A DNA stretch of 64,000 nucleotides from Pseudomonadaceae bacterium SI-3 (GCA_004010935.1 CP026511.1:3720001-3784000); one strand, 5' to 3'. Positions 44,849 through 53,999 are shown, counted from the first letter of the stretch. Notes: a model not told the origin generated them from the letters alone. A program made the numbers and translations.

Positions 44849-45262
44849 TTATTTAACTACTTTCAAGCTAGGACGCCCACCTGGGGCTGGACGTGACGGC
44901 GCGCTCGTGGCGGCCGAAGCATCATCGGATGGTGTCTCATCATCCGGCGGAGTAGGCTCAACCTCGAACACCATCCCCTGCCCATTCTCCCTTGCGTAGA
45001 TAGCCATGACCGCTGCAGACGGGACGTGCAAGCTATGCGGAACACCACCGAAGCGCCCTTCGAAGCTGATCGCCTGGTTATCCATCTTCAATTGACGTAC
45101 CGCACTGGGCGCCACGTTCAAGACGATCTGGCCATCACTGGCAAAACCATCCGGCACCTGAACGCCTGCATGATCAGCGTTGACCAGCAGATGCGGAGTG
45201 CAGTCATTGTCGACGATCCACTCGTACAACGCCCGTACCAGATAAGGTCGACTCGATGTCAT
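44849..45262 (-). CDS. sspB: ClpXP adaptor SspB
   Basis: SspB delivers ssrA-tagged proteins to ClpXP. The 137-residue protein has SRPYLVRALYEWIVDNDCTPHLLVNA, VLNVAPSAVRQLKMDN and FEGRFGGVPHSLHVP, then a flexible acidic linker, and the C-terminal tail RPSLKVVK, which is the ClpX-binding module. ATG 45262 is chosen (GAGGG 6-7 bases upstream). It is 11 bases after sspA, one operon. Confidence 0.95.
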   Translation of the reverse strand: MTSSRPYLVRALYEWIVDNDCTPHLLVNADHAGVQVPDGFASDGQIVLNVAPSAVRQLKMDNQAISFEGRFGGVPHSLHVPSAAVMAIYARENGQGMVFEVEPTPPDDETPSDDASAATSAPSRPAPGGRPSLKVVK

Positions 45263-45273
45263 ATGCAACCCTC

Positions 45274-45891
45274 TTAGCGCATGCCGCGCTCAACGGCGGA
45301 TAGACTGACCTGGAAGGCCTCCCGAGCAAAATTGATCTCCATGTAGTCGAGCAGCGGTTTCGCCGCTCGCGGCAAGTCAATTCCAAGTTTGGGTAAACGC
45401 CACAGGATAGGCAACAAGCAGCAGTCAACCAAGCTGATGTCATCACTCATGAAGAAAGGTTTTTCAGCAAATACGGGCGACACGCCCGTTAGGCTTTCGC
45501 GCAGCTCTTTTTGCGCCTGGGCACGCGCCGCATCAGCTGTACGGCGATCGCCAATCCTATCCACCAGCGCGCACCAGTCGCGCTGTACCCGATGTATTAG
45601 CAGGCGTGTATTGGCCCTGGCCACGGGGTATACAGGGAGCAACGGCGGATGCGGATAGCGCTCTTCGAGATACTCGGTGATCACACTCGGCTCATATAGC
45701 GCTAAATCACGATCCACTAGCGTCGGTACGCTGGCGTACGGATTCACCTCGGTCAGCCTGACCGGACAGTGCGCCGAATCAACGTCAATTATTTCGACAC
45801 TGACGCCCTTTTCAGCAAGCACATAACGCACTCGATGCGAATAGTGGTCGGCGGGATCGGAATAGCAGGCCAACCGGTTGGTAGCGGCCAT
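45274..45891 (-). CDS. sspA: Stringent starvation protein A
   Basis: SspA binds RNA polymerase and alters promoter choice under starvation. The 205-residue GST-fold protein has the N-terminal thioredoxin-like part [44 protein letters not shown] segment ([13 protein letters not shown]) and a helical C-terminal domain with [11 protein letters not shown]. The catalytic residue of active GSTs is lost, as usual in SspA. ATG 45891 has GAGGAGGG upstream. Confidence 0.95.
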   Translation of the reverse strand: MAATNRLACYSDPADHYSHRVRYVLAEKGVSVEIIDVDSAHCPVRLTEVNPYASVPTLVDRDLALYEPSVITEYLEERYPHPPLLPVYPVARANTRLLIHRVQRDWCALVDRIGDRRTADAARAQAQKELRESLTGVSPVFAEKPFFMSDDISLVDCCLLPILWRLPKLGIDLPRAAKPLLDYMEINFAREAFQVSLSAVERGMR

Positions 45892-45924
45892 AGGGTCCCT
45901 CCTCAAAAAAATTTGCGATGGCAG

Positions 45925-45953
45925 AAAAAAACGCGCGCCCATGAGGGCGCGCG
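45925..45953 (-). terminator. Terminator of the pet operon
   Basis: A perfect nine-base stem CGCGCGCCC (45932-45940) and GGGCGCGCG (45945-45953), followed on the minus strand by seven Us, lies 26 bases past the petC stop. Confidence 0.9.
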
Positions 45954-45978
45954 CAGGGTAACGCTAATAAGCGAAGGA

Positions 45979-46788
45979 TCAGTGGATATCTTTCCAATAT
46001 TCCCGCTTGAGCAGGTAGGCAAATACGAAGAAGAAGGCCAGGAACAGCAGCACATAGGTACCGATACGATGGCTTTCTAACTTGACCGGGTTAGCCGAGT
46101 ACGCAAGGAAGGCCACCAGATTCTTGATCTTCTCGTCGTATTCGGCCTCGGTAAGCTCACCGGTACCTGGCACAACCGTCATGGCATGGCAGTCTTCGTG
46201 CGTGATCGGTGTACCGGTCAGCGGATCGAATTGCTTACGACCGTCTTCGACGATCTGAACCTGCTTGCACGCTACCGACTCACCTTCAGGCAGCTTGCTT
46301 GGCAACACCTGACGCCCCTGCAGCGGGGCCAGAACATGCGGCATGCCCACATTAGGGAACACCGTATTGTTGACCCCATACGGACGCGTAGGATCTTCAT
46401 AGAAACTGCGCAGGTAGGTGTATAGCCAATCGTTCCCACGCACTCGCGCTACCAGCGTCAGGTCCGGCGGAGCGGCACCAAACCAGGTCTTTGCATCGAC
46501 CGGCGTCATACCGATCTTCATGTGGTCGCCGATCTTGGCGCCAGTGAACACGATGTTGTCGAGCATGATCTCTTCGGGGATACCCAGATCTGTCGCAACA
46601 CGCTCGTACCGCTGGTACTGCGCGCTGTGGCAGCCCATGCAGTAGTTGGTAAAGGTCTGTAGACCATCCTGCAACGCCGCCTTATCAGTCAGGTCAATAT
46701 CGACCTCATCCAGGTGAACGCCAGTGCCAGCGGCGAAACCGAAGGCTGGCACCAGTGCAAGAATCAATGCAGCAAATTGCTTTTTCAT
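45979..46788 (-). CDS. petC: Cytochrome c1 subunit of the bc1 complex
   Basis: Cytochrome c1 passes electrons from the Rieske subunit to soluble cytochromes. The 269-residue protein has a signal peptide (MKKQFAALILALVPAFGFAA), the haem c site CMGCH (about residues 51-55), the Met-ligand region near IGMTPVDAKTWFG, and a C-terminal membrane anchor (GTYVLLFLAFFFVFAYLLKREYW in two parts). The start overlaps the petB stop as TGATG. Confidence 0.97.
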   Translation of the reverse strand: MKKQFAALILALVPAFGFAAGTGVHLDEVDIDLTDKAALQDGLQTFTNYCMGCHSAQYQRYERVATDLGIPEEIMLDNIVFTGAKIGDHMKIGMTPVDAKTWFGAAPPDLTLVARVRGNDWLYTYLRSFYEDPTRPYGVNNTVFPNVGMPHVLAPLQGRQVLPSKLPEGESVACKQVQIVEDGRKQFDPLTGTPITHEDCHAMTVVPGTGELTEAEYDEKIKNLVAFLAYSANPVKLESHRIGTYVLLFLAFFFVFAYLLKREYWKDIH

Positions 46789-47999
46789 CAGCCAGCCACC
46801 CTTTGCGGAACTACTTTAGTCTTCTCGAGCTTGGTGTAGAACGGCATCAGGATGAAGTAACCGAAGTAGATAGCAGTACAGATCCGAGATACCAATGTGC
46901 GCTCAGGCGTCGGAGAAAGCACACCAAGCACGCCAAGGATGACGAAGGAGATGCAGAACAACAGCAACGCAACCTTGCTCATCCAGCCCTTGTAACGCAT
47001 CGACTTGACCGGACTACGGTCGAGCCAGGGCAGCACGAACAGCACCGCGATGGCAGCGCCCATAGCGATCACACCAAGCAGCTTGTCCGGGACCGCGCGA
47101 AGAATTGCGTAGTACGGGGTGAAGTACCAAACCGGCGCAATGTGCTCAGGCGTTTTGAAGGCGTTCGCCACTTCGAAGTTGGGCTTCTCGAGGAAATAAC
47201 CGCCCATTTCCGGAAAGAAGAACACGATGGCGCAGAACACGAACAAGAACACTACTACACCGACGATATCCTTCACCGTGTAGTAAGGATGAAACGGAAT
47301 ACCATCGAGCGGCACACCGGCTTCGTTCTTGCTTTTTTTGATGTCGACACCCATTGGGTTGTTCGACCCAACTTCATGTAACGCCAAGATGTGCAGTACA
47401 ACCAGCCCCAGGATCACAATCGGCAGCGCAATCACGTGCAGCGCGAAGAAGCGGTTCAGGGTGATGCCGGAAATCAGGTAATCACCACGGATCCACTGAG
47501 TCAGATCGTCGCCGATAACCGGGATAGCACCGAACAGCGAGATGATCACCTGAGCACCCCAGTAGGACATCTGCCCCCAAGGCAGCAGGTAGCCCATGAA
47601 GGCCTCTGCCATCAACGCCAGATAGATCATCATGCCGAAGATCCAGACCAGCTCGCGCGGCTTCTGATAGGAGCCATACAGGATCCCACGAAACATGTGC
47701 AGATAGACTACGACGAAGAATGCCGACGCTCCTGTGGAATGCAGGTAGCGAATGATCCAACCGTATTCGACGTCGCGCATGATGTATTCGACGGAGGCGA
47801 ACGCACCTTCTGCAGACGGCTCGAAGCTCATCGTCAACCAGATACCAGTGAGAATCTGGTTGACCAGAACCAACAAGGCGAGAGAACCAAAGAAATACAG
47901 AACGTTGAAGTTCTTCGGCGCGTAGTACTTGCTTAGATGGTCTTCCCACATCTTGGTCGCGGGGAAGCGCGCATCGACCCATTCCATGAACTTGCTCAT
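46788..47999 (-). CDS. petB: Cytochrome b subunit of the bc1 complex
   Basis: Cytochrome b holds two haems and the Qo and Qi sites. The 403-residue protein has eight to nine membrane helices; haem-ligand histidines in RYLHSTGASAFF and FFALHVIALPI; the quinol-oxidation PEW-like segment is present as APVWYFTPYYAIL. The start is ATG 47999 with AGGAG seven bases upstream; the GTG one codon before is not needed. The start shares a base with the petA stop. Confidence 0.97.
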   Translation of the reverse strand: MSKFMEWVDARFPATKMWEDHLSKYYAPKNFNVLYFFGSLALLVLVNQILTGIWLTMSFEPSAEGAFASVEYIMRDVEYGWIIRYLHSTGASAFFVVVYLHMFRGILYGSYQKPRELVWIFGMMIYLALMAEAFMGYLLPWGQMSYWGAQVIISLFGAIPVIGDDLTQWIRGDYLISGITLNRFFALHVIALPIVILGLVVLHILALHEVGSNNPMGVDIKKSKNEAGVPLDGIPFHPYYTVKDIVGVVVFLFVFCAIVFFFPEMGGYFLEKPNFEVANAFKTPEHIAPVWYFTPYYAILRAVPDKLLGVIAMGAAIAVLFVLPWLDRSPVKSMRYKGWMSKVALLLFCISFVILGVLGVLSPTPERTLVSRICTAIYFGYFILMPFYTKLEKTKVVPQRVAG

Positions 48000-48592
48000 C
48001 ACGCGCTCTCCTGATCCACGCCGATGACGACGATGGCGTCTGTCTCGTAGGTGTGCGGGGGAACCGGCAGGTTCAAGGGCGCAGGCTGGCCCTTGTAGAC
48101 GCGGCCAGCCAAGTCATACTTCGATCCGTGGCAAGGGCAGAAATAACCTCCGAGCCAATCAGCACCTAGATCAGGCGCAGCCACTTCCGGACGGAAGGAT
48201 GGGGAACAACCAAGGTGCGTGCACAGTCCGACCACAATAAGCACCTCTGGCTTGATCGAGCGAACCGTCGGATCGACATAGGTCGGCTGTACCGAAGCCT
48301 CGGAACTGGGGTCCGCCACCGTATCAGTCAGCTTGTCTAGATTCGTCAACGCCTCTTCGGTACGACGAAGGATAAACACCGGCTGACCACGCCATTCGGC
48401 AACCATCTGCTGGCCCGGCTCGATCTTGCTGATATTTACCTTAACCGGTGCACCGGCTGCCTTGGCCTTGGCACTCGGGAACCACGATCCCACGAACGGG
48501 ACCGCGGCACCCACCGCTCCTGCAGCACCTACTACCGAAGTAGCGGCTACAAGGAAGCGACGCCGGCCAGCATTCACGCCGTCATTGCTCAT
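47999..48592 (-). CDS. petA: Rieske iron-sulfur subunit of the bc1 complex
   Basis: PetA moves electrons from quinol to cytochrome c1. The 197-residue protein has a twin-arginine-type start NAGRRRFLVAATSVVGAAGAV that also anchors the protein in the membrane, and cluster motifs CTHLGCSP (about 124-131) and CPCHGSKYD (about 152-160) with the structural disulfide. The order petA-petB-petC is the usual proteobacterial operon. Confidence 0.98.
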   Translation of the reverse strand: MSNDGVNAGRRRFLVAATSVVGAAGAVGAAVPFVGSWFPSAKAKAAGAPVKVNISKIEPGQQMVAEWRGQPVFILRRTEEALTNLDKLTDTVADPSSEASVQPTYVDPTVRSIKPEVLIVVGLCTHLGCSPSFRPEVAAPDLGADWLGGYFCPCHGSKYDLAGRVYKGQPAPLNLPVPPHTYETDAIVVIGVDQESA

Positions 48593-48685
48593 TCAGTCGT
48601 CTCCCATCAGTTTCTTATGGCCTACCGAAAGCAGGCGTCTACTACGTGCGTCTACTGTAAAACGAGGCCGCTAAAAATTCGCCAA

Positions 48686-48714
48686 ATGGTAAAGAAAACC
48701 CCCTCGCATGACAA
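48686..48714 (-). promoter_or_regulatory. petABC sigma-70 promoter
   Basis: On the minus strand TTGTCA (48714-48709), 17 bases, TACCAT (48691-48686). The leader of about 87 bases contains GTAGACGC twice (complements at 48635 and 48648), 13 bases apart. Confidence 0.75.
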
Positions 48715-48737
48715 GGTAATAACAGGATACAACCTTA

Positions 48738-48766
48738 CGTCAGGCCCCGAAAATCGGGGCCTGACG
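48738..48766. repeat. Perfect 13-bp inverted repeat upstream of the pet promoter
   Basis: CGTCAGGCCCCGA (48738-48750) pairs with TCGGGGCCTGACG (48754-48766) around AAA. It lies between the pet -35 box and the rpsI terminator. No T run flanks it on either side, so it may be a protein site or a backup terminator. Confidence 0.6.
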
Positions 48767-48802
48767 CGTGACAAGCTGTCGCAGCAGCGAAACGGCAGCC
48801 AT

Positions 48803-48843
48803 AAAAAAACGCCCAGCTCCGTGAGAAGCTGGGCGTTCTTTTT
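48803..48843. terminator. Bidirectional terminator after rpsI
   Basis: AACGCCCAGCT (48808-48818) pairs with AGCTGGGCGTT (48827-48837), flanked by seven As on one side and CTTTTT on the other. It ends rplM-rpsI on the minus strand, 19 bases after the rpsI stop. Confidence 0.92.
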
Positions 48844-48855
48844 GAGAAGCCTGAA

Positions 48856-49248
48856 TTAGCGCTTCGAGTACTGCGGACGCTTACGCGCCTTACGCAGACC
48901 GACTTTCTTACGTTCAACTTCGCGAGCATCGCGAGTGACGAAGCCAGCCTTGCGCAGAGCAGGACGCAGAGTCTCGTCATACTCCATCAGCGCACGGGTG
49001 ATACCGTGACGGATCGCACCGGCCTGACCACTCACACCACCACCCAGAACGGTTACGTAGATGTCGAACTTTTCGACAGTCTCGGTCAGTTCCAGAGGCT
49101 GACGAACGACCATGCGAGCGGTTTCACGCCCGAAGAAGTTGTCCAGCTCACGGTTGTTGATGGAGATTTTGCCAGTACCCGGACGCAGGAATACGCGCGC
49201 GGTTGCAGTCTTACGACGGCCAGTGCCGTAGTTTTGAGTCGCCGACAT
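48856..49248 (-). CDS. rpsI: 30S ribosomal protein S9
   Basis: S9 binds 16S rRNA in the small-subunit head, its tail reaching the P-site tRNA. The 130-residue protein starts [23 protein letters not shown] and ends in the basic [11 protein letters not shown] tail. It is 14 bases after rplM. The pair is an almost universal operon. Confidence 0.99.
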   Translation of the reverse strand: MSATQNYGTGRRKTATARVFLRPGTGKISINNRELDNFFGRETARMVVRQPLELTETVEKFDIYVTVLGGGVSGQAGAIRHGITRALMEYDETLRPALRKAGFVTRDAREVERKKVGLRKARKRPQYSKR

Positions 49249-49262
49249 AATGAACTATTCCG

Positions 49263-49691
49263 TTAAATCTTCAGTTCTTGGGGCTGCTGAGCGGTATGCG
49301 GATGATTGGCACCCTTATACACCTTCAGCTTACGGTACATGTCGCGACCCAGCGGGTTCTTAGGCAGCATGCCCTTGACCGCGGTCTCGATCACACGCTC
49401 TGGCGCCTTGGCGATCAGCTTCTCGAAGTTGATCGACTTGATGCCACCCGGGAAACCGGAGTGAGAGTAGTACATCTTGTCGGTGGTTTTCGCACCGGTA
49501 ACACGCACTTGCTCGGCATTGATAACGACGATGTAATCACCGGTATCGACGTGAGGGGTATATTCCGCCTTGTGCTTGCCACGCAGGCGGCTAGCGATTT
49601 CGGTTGCCAGACGACCCAGGGTCTGGCCGGCAGCGTCGACGACGAACCAGTCGCGCTTGACGGTTTCCGGTTTAGCAGTAAAAGTCTTCAT
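49263..49691 (-). CDS. rplM: 50S ribosomal protein L13
   Basis: L13 is an early assembly protein of the large subunit. The 142-residue protein has [40 protein letters not shown] and [19 protein letters not shown]. The ribosome site TGAGG lies in a small hairpin (see 49703-49718), which suggests feedback control by L13, as known for the E. coli operon. Confidence 0.99.
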   Translation of the reverse strand: MKTFTAKPETVKRDWFVVDAAGQTLGRLATEIASRLRGKHKAEYTPHVDTGDYIVVINAEQVRVTGAKTTDKMYYSHSGFPGGIKSINFEKLIAKAPERVIETAVKGMLPKNPLGRDMYRKLKVYKGANHPHTAQQPQELKI

Positions 49692-50088
49692 TCGTTATAG
49701 CCTCAGGGGCCGCCCTGAAAATAAGACGGCGAATCTTACTGAATGGTGCTCGCCCTGGCAAGACCAGGACAGCCGGAAACAGACGCTATCGGGGGCTCGG
49801 GTCAGCGCGTCCGCTACGGCAGTGTTCGGTAGGCTAGGCATCCCCTACCTTGTTTTTGCGTCAACGGGCTAGGCATCCCCGGCGACAGGCTGCGGAATTA
49901 TCCGGATTACCAGCCAAATAGCAAGCAGCTTATCGCCGTTCTGAGCAGGCGGCGTGCCGCGGCGAAATCAGGGAGCTGCTGCCAGTACCCGCCTACCGTG
50001 ACGAATACCCCCGCACCACTGCGAAGCAGGAAACTTATCGCCTGCTCTACTATCCCAACCGAGATCTCTTCAAACGCAAGGACACTGC
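49692..50088. other. Gene-free 397-base divergent spacer between rplM and the aldo/keto reductase
   Basis: It holds the rplM leader. It also holds a 14-base direct repeat GGCTAGGCATCCCC at 49832-49845 and 49867-49880 (35 bases apart). Between the copies, on the minus strand, lies TTGACG (49864-49859), a possible rplM -35, with no convincing -10. The right half (49881-50088) shows no clear signal except the ribosome site AAGGA before 50089. Confidence 0.6.
49703..49718 (-). promoter_or_regulatory. rplM leader hairpin overlapping the ribosome site
   Basis: On the minus strand TCAGGG-CGGC-CCCTGA forms a six-base stem with a four-base loop. The next bases GGC complete the Shine-Dalgarno TGAGG, so the 3' arm includes part of it. 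It is a candidate for L13 autogenous control. Confidence 0.5.
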
Positions 50089-51126
50089 ATGGAAAAGCGC
50101 CAACTAGGCCGTACTGATCTTGACGTCACGGCGCTCTGCCTGGGCACTATGACTTGGGGCGAGCAGAACAATGAAAGTGAAGCTTTCGCCCAGATGGATC
50201 GCGCGAAAGCTGCAGGCATCAATTTCGTCGACACCGCCGAAATGTACCCGGTACCGCCGAAGCCGGACACCTATGCCACCACTGAGCGCTACATAGGTAA
50301 CTACTTCAAGGCACGCGGTAATCGTGCCGACTGGATCCTGGCCAGCAAGATCGCCGGCCCCGGCAACGGCATCAGCCACATCCGCGACGGCCAACTGAAG
50401 ATGAATCGCCAGCACATCGTTGCTGCATTGGATGCGAGCCTGCAGCGCCTGCAAACGGATTGGATAGATCTTTATCAGCTGCATTGGCCGGAGCGCAGCA
50501 CAAACTTCTTCGGCCAGCTCGGCTACCGTCACCAGGATCAGGACTTCACGCCGATCGAGGAAACGCTAGAGGTGCTCGACGAGCAAGTAAGAGCCGGCAA
50601 GATCCGCCATATCGGGCTATCGAACGAAACACCATGGGGCACCATGAAGTTCCTGCAGATCGCGGAAGCCCGAGGCTGGCCGCGCGCCGTATCCATCCAG
50701 AACCCCTACAACCTGCTCAATCGAAGCTTTGAGGTCGGGCTCGCCGAAATCGCCATGCGCGAGCAATGCGGACTCCTCGCCTACTCTCCGCTGGCCTTCG
50801 GCATGCTCAGCGGCAAGTACGAGCAAGGCGCACAGCCAGCCGGAGCACGACTGACGCTATTCAGTCGCTTCGCGCGCTACGCCAAGCCGGAATCGCAGGC
50901 GGCTTGCTCACGGTATGTGGCGCTTGCCAAGGAGCACGGACTGGACCCTGCACAAATGGCCCTGGCCTATGTAACCCAACAGCCTTTCGTAACCAGCAAC
51001 ATCATCGGCGCAACTTCAATCGAACAGCTAGAAAGCAATCTCGCAAGCTCGGAACTGCATTTATCAGCCGAGGTGCTCGAAGCCATAGAAGCCATTCACA
51101 CTGCGCAACCCAATCCCGCACCCTGA
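50089..51126 (+). CDS. Tas-like aldo/keto reductase
   Basis: The 345-residue NADPH-dependent reductase has the family start MEKRQLGRTDLDVTALCLGTMTWG, the catalytic Asp-Tyr in FVDTAEMYPVPPKPDTYATTE, Lys in WILASKIAGPG, His in LYQLHWPER, and the C-terminal coenzyme site NIIGATSIEQLESNL. It matches E. coli Tas (longer AKR with the PVPP insertion). The substrate is unknown. It has AAGGA eight bases upstream. Confidence 0.92.
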   Translation: MEKRQLGRTDLDVTALCLGTMTWGEQNNESEAFAQMDRAKAAGINFVDTAEMYPVPPKPDTYATTERYIGNYFKARGNRADWILASKIAGPGNGISHIRDGQLKMNRQHIVAALDASLQRLQTDWIDLYQLHWPERSTNFFGQLGYRHQDQDFTPIEETLEVLDEQVRAGKIRHIGLSNETPWGTMKFLQIAEARGWPRAVSIQNPYNLLNRSFEVGLAEIAMREQCGLLAYSPLAFGMLSGKYEQGAQPAGARLTLFSRFARYAKPESQAACSRYVALAKEHGLDPAQMALAYVTQQPFVTSNIIGATSIEQLESNLASSELHLSAEVLEAIEAIHTAQPNPAP

Positions 51127-51216
51127 GGGATAATGGACCAACTACCCGGCAATGGCAGCACTGCGCAAACCTTGCCGGCGCCACCACTCATAGCCTTTGG
51201 CGCAAGGAGCGCATAG

Positions 51217-51909
51217 ATGATCGCTGCCGAATTGCTTGCCCCGCCCAGCCTAGTGCTGGGGTGGCTGCTCTATGCCGCCGGACTGATATGGGCCTGCATG
51301 CGTGCACCATGGGTCGAGCTGTTTAGCGATACGCGGCGCCAGCACCTGCTGTTCGGCGCGGTCCTCGCGGTCTTTCTGCTTTGGCTGGTCCGCCGAGACT
51401 TCGATTCGGGTTTGTCTTTCCACTTCATTGGACTGACGGCGGTCACGCTACTGCTCGACTGGCCCTTGGCGATTCTCGCTGCCTTTGTCGCCCAACTTGG
51501 ATTGACGGTCACAGGCCACCAGCAATTGGTTGCCCTCGGCCTGAATGGCGTGCTGCTGGTATTGATACCGGTGACGGTCACCGAAGCTTGCGCGATCGCC
51601 GTGGAGCGCACCCAGCCTCGCAACCTATTCGTCTATATATTCTTCTCAGGTTTTTTTGCGGCCGGCCTCGCGACCCTGATCTGCATCCTGGCAGGGCTCG
51701 GAATCTTGCTGATCGACGGCCTCTATCCAATGCCTCCCTGGCTGGATGACTTCGCCGGGTACATCTGGCTGGTGATGTTTCCCGAGGCTTTTATCAACGG
51801 CGCGGTCGTCAGTGCGTTAGTGGTTTTCTATCCGGACTGGATGGAAACATTCAACCGCAGTCGCTACTTGCAGGCTCCTTGGAAAGACGACAGCAACGAT
51901 GATATGTGA
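51217..51909 (+). CDS. Energy-coupling factor (CbiM-like) permease
   Basis: The 230-residue protein has six or so membrane helices, and its MPEAFINGAVVSALVVF-like C-terminal segment (FPEAFINGAVVSALVVFYPDW) and HFIGLTAVTLLLDWPLA are typical of the proteins annotated energy-coupling factor ABC permease next to pil/yacG in Pseudomonas. The N-terminal metal-binding Met-His of true CbiM is not seen, and no ATPase gene is near. The role is therefore unknown. It has GGAG eight bases before the ATG. Confidence 0.75.
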   Translation: MIAAELLAPPSLVLGWLLYAAGLIWACMRAPWVELFSDTRRQHLLFGAVLAVFLLWLVRRDFDSGLSFHFIGLTAVTLLLDWPLAILAAFVAQLGLTVTGHQQLVALGLNGVLLVLIPVTVTEACAIAVERTQPRNLFVYIFFSGFFAAGLATLICILAGLGILLIDGLYPMPPWLDDFAGYIWLVMFPEAFINGAVVSALVVFYPDWMETFNRSRYLQAPWKDDSNDDM

Positions 51910-51962
51910 GTAAGCCGTAGCGCTAGCCAGCCGCACAACCAAGCCGCGACGCGAACGCGCCC

Positions 51963-52160
51963 TCAGTGCTGGCGCGGCGGCATATCGTCGGAAAACAGAT
52001 CATCCTCAAGCTCATTACCTGGGATCGCATGCTCTTCCGATGCCCAGGCACCCAAGTCGATCAGCTTGCACCGCTCCGAACAGAAAGGTCGATTCGCACT
52101 CTTCACACTCCACTCAACCGGCGCGCCGCATGTCGGGCACTCAACAACCGCAGTACTCAT
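51963..52160 (-). CDS. yacG: DNA gyrase inhibitor YacG
   Basis: YacG is a small zinc protein that inhibits gyrase by binding GyrB. The 65-residue product has the four-cysteine site CPTCGAPV (residues 9-12) and [18 protein letters not shown] (about 28-32). Length and tail fit the family. The start overlaps the coaE stop as ATGA. Confidence 0.95.
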   Translation of the reverse strand: MSTAVVECPTCGAPVEWSVKSANRPFCSERCKLIDLGAWASEEHAIPGNELEDDLFSDDMPPRQH

Positions 52161-52765
52161 TCCTGACCTCCTCGTAGCGTCAGATAAAAACCATGTAAAC
52201 GTTTAACCTCACTTTCCAGCCAGGTCCGGTCGCGATCATTGACCAGCACATCATCAGCATGACGCAAGCGCTCTTCGCGGCTGGCCTGTGCGTTGAGAAT
52301 GGCGCGGATCTGCGCTTCGCTGGATTGATCACGCTGGATGGCGCGCTCCAACTGCAGCGCCTCTGGCACATCGACCACCAATACGCGCGCAACCTGCTGG
52401 TGCTGACCGGACTCTACCAATAATGGCGAAACCATGATCGCGTACGGAGAGGTCGCCTGAGCGAGGCGCTCGGCGGTCTCCTGGCGTATTAGCGGATGTA
52501 ACAGCTGCTCAAGCCACTTGCGCTGGTCCGGCTCTCTAAACACCAGCTCACGCAGTGCCGCTCTATCCAGACCACCGTCAGACGCGAGAACACTCTGACC
52601 GAACCGCTCGACAATCAGCCCTAGGGCCGGCCGGCCTGGCTCGACAACCCAGCGTGCGGCATGGTCAGCATCGACCCAATGCACCCCGAGGCGGCCGAAC
52701 GCTTCCGCAACCGCGCTCTTGCCGCTACCGATACCACCGGTCAAACCAAGCACCCAAGGCTTCAT
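52157..52765 (-). CDS. coaE: Dephospho-CoA kinase
   Basis: CoaE phosphorylates dephospho-CoA in the last step of CoA synthesis. The 202-residue kinase has the P-loop [11 protein letters not shown] at residues 6-16, the [13 protein letters not shown] lid region and [15 protein letters not shown] 52765 ([11 protein letters not shown]) is preferred over 52786, which has no ribosome site. In most Pseudomonas it sits directly after pilD; here 367 bases separate them. Confidence 0.95.
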   Translation of the reverse strand: MKPWVLGLTGGIGSGKSAVAEAFGRLGVHWVDADHAARWVVEPGRPALGLIVERFGQSVLASDGGLDRAALRELVFREPDQRKWLEQLLHPLIRQETAERLAQATSPYAIMVSPLLVESGQHQQVARVLVVDVPEALQLERAIQRDQSSEAQIRAILNAQASREERLRHADDVLVNDRDRTWLESEVKRLHGFYLTLRGGQE

Positions 52766-53132
52766 CAGGAACCGTCCAAAAGGCAAAAACGACGCGCAGT
52801 AGTAACGTTTGAATTGCGGGGATGCAAGAGCAAGGTCGATGCCTGACCGAATTGATCGACGTTTCTAGAACTGAAGGAGCCAGCATTCGCCAAGGGGGAC
52901 GAACGTCACACCAAAGCAACACGTTGCAGCCTGTTGAACGATGCTGGGGAGTCGACGTCGCTGCACTTATCTTTGCAATCGTGGTGCTACAAGCAGCTCT
53001 CAGAAGCGAGACCAGCAGTGAGCTCCTGCTCTGCCTATGGGGCCAGCCTATCACTCCCCCCGCTAGTGCGTGGGGTGGCCAACTAGCCGGCGGGAAACCG
53101 CTAAAGCGAACCAGCCCCGGATACACCAACCG
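52766..53132. other. Gene-free 367-base spacer between pilD and coaE
   Basis: Open frames on both strands here are rich in Arg, Ser and Cys and match no family I know, so I do not call a gene. Near the pilD stop, GCTAGT (53062-53067) and ACTAGC (53083-53088) are arms of an imperfect hairpin bordered by runs of C and G, which may end pilD transcription on the minus strand. Confidence 0.5.
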
Positions 53133-53999
53133 CTAGAACCTGGCAAATTGCAGATAGGCCGAAGTGATCTGGTCGCCCCAGAGCAAAGCGACCCATCCCG
53201 CAATGGCGAGGTAGGGGCCAAAGGGAATTGTCGTGCCGCTATCCGCCTTCTGCATGCGCAGCATGATCGTACCCAACACCGCGCCCACGACGGACGAAAG
53301 CAAAATGGTCAGCGGCAAAACTTGCCAACCACCCCAAGCGCCCAGCATCGCCAGCAGCTTGAAGTCGCCGTAACCCATGCCCTCCTTGCCAGTCACAAGT
53401 TTGAACAGCCAGTACACCGACCACAGGCTCAGATAGCCAGCAACAACCCCCCACACTGCATCAGGCAACGGCGCAAACAAACCAAAATGGTTAGCGATCA
53501 AGCCCAGCCAAAGCAGAGGCAACACAAGGGAGTCAGGCAACAACTGATGATCAACATCGATCATGCTCATCGCCAGCAGGCCCCACGTCAGCAACAGCAT
53601 CGCACCGGCCTGCCAGGAAAAGCCAAAGTGCCAAGCCACATAGCCGGACAAAAGACCGCAGAGTAACTCGACCAAGGGGTAACGACTGCTGATCGGCGCA
53701 CGGCACGACGAGCATTTGCCGCGCAGCACTAGCCAGCTGACCAAGGGGACATTTTCCCAAGGGCGTATCTCATGGTCGCACTGTGGGCAGTGAGAGTTGG
53801 GCAGAACCAAATTGAATGTCGCAGTCGGCTCGACGGGCAGCTCGAGATACTCACGCGCCTGAGCACGCCAGTCCCGCTGCATCATGATTGGCAGGCGATG
53901 GATCACTACGTTGATAAAGCTTCCCACCAGCAGGCCCAGCACCAGCGCGCATAAAACAAAGGCCAGCGTGTTGCTGGCCAGAAAAGTCACCACTTCCAT
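53133..53999 (-). CDS. pilD: Type IV prepilin peptidase / N-methyltransferase
   Basis: PilD cleaves the pilin leader after Gly and methylates the new N-terminus. The 288-residue inner-membrane protein has the zinc-type CPQCDHEIRPWENVP and CSSCRAPIS cysteine pairs (about 72-100), and the two catalytic aspartates in SMIDVDHQLLPD and GMGYGDFKLLA. About eight membrane helices are visible. It lies two bases after pilC. Confidence 0.97.
   Translation of the reverse strand: MEVVTFLASNTLAFVLCALVLGLLVGSFINVVIHRLPIMMQRDWRAQAREYLELPVEPTATFNLVLPNSHCPQCDHEIRPWENVPLVSWLVLRGKCSSCRAPISSRYPLVELLCGLLSGYVAWHFGFSWQAGAMLLLTWGLLAMSMIDVDHQLLPDSLVLPLLWLGLIANHFGLFAPLPDAVWGVVAGYLSLWSVYWLFKLVTGKEGMGYGDFKLLAMLGAWGGWQVLPLTILLSSVVGAVLGTIMLRMQKADSGTTIPFGPYLAIAGWVALLWGDQITSAYLQFARF

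Noticed and set aside
53057..53093. Possible integron attC site by pilD
   Set aside because: P. stutzeri integrons prompted a look, but the core GTTRRRY sites are not present at the arms.
52725..53129. 134-codon minus-strand frame filling the pilD-coaE gap
   Set aside because: It overlaps the coaE start, has scattered Cys/Trp/Arg, and looks like chance coding; not called without comparative support.
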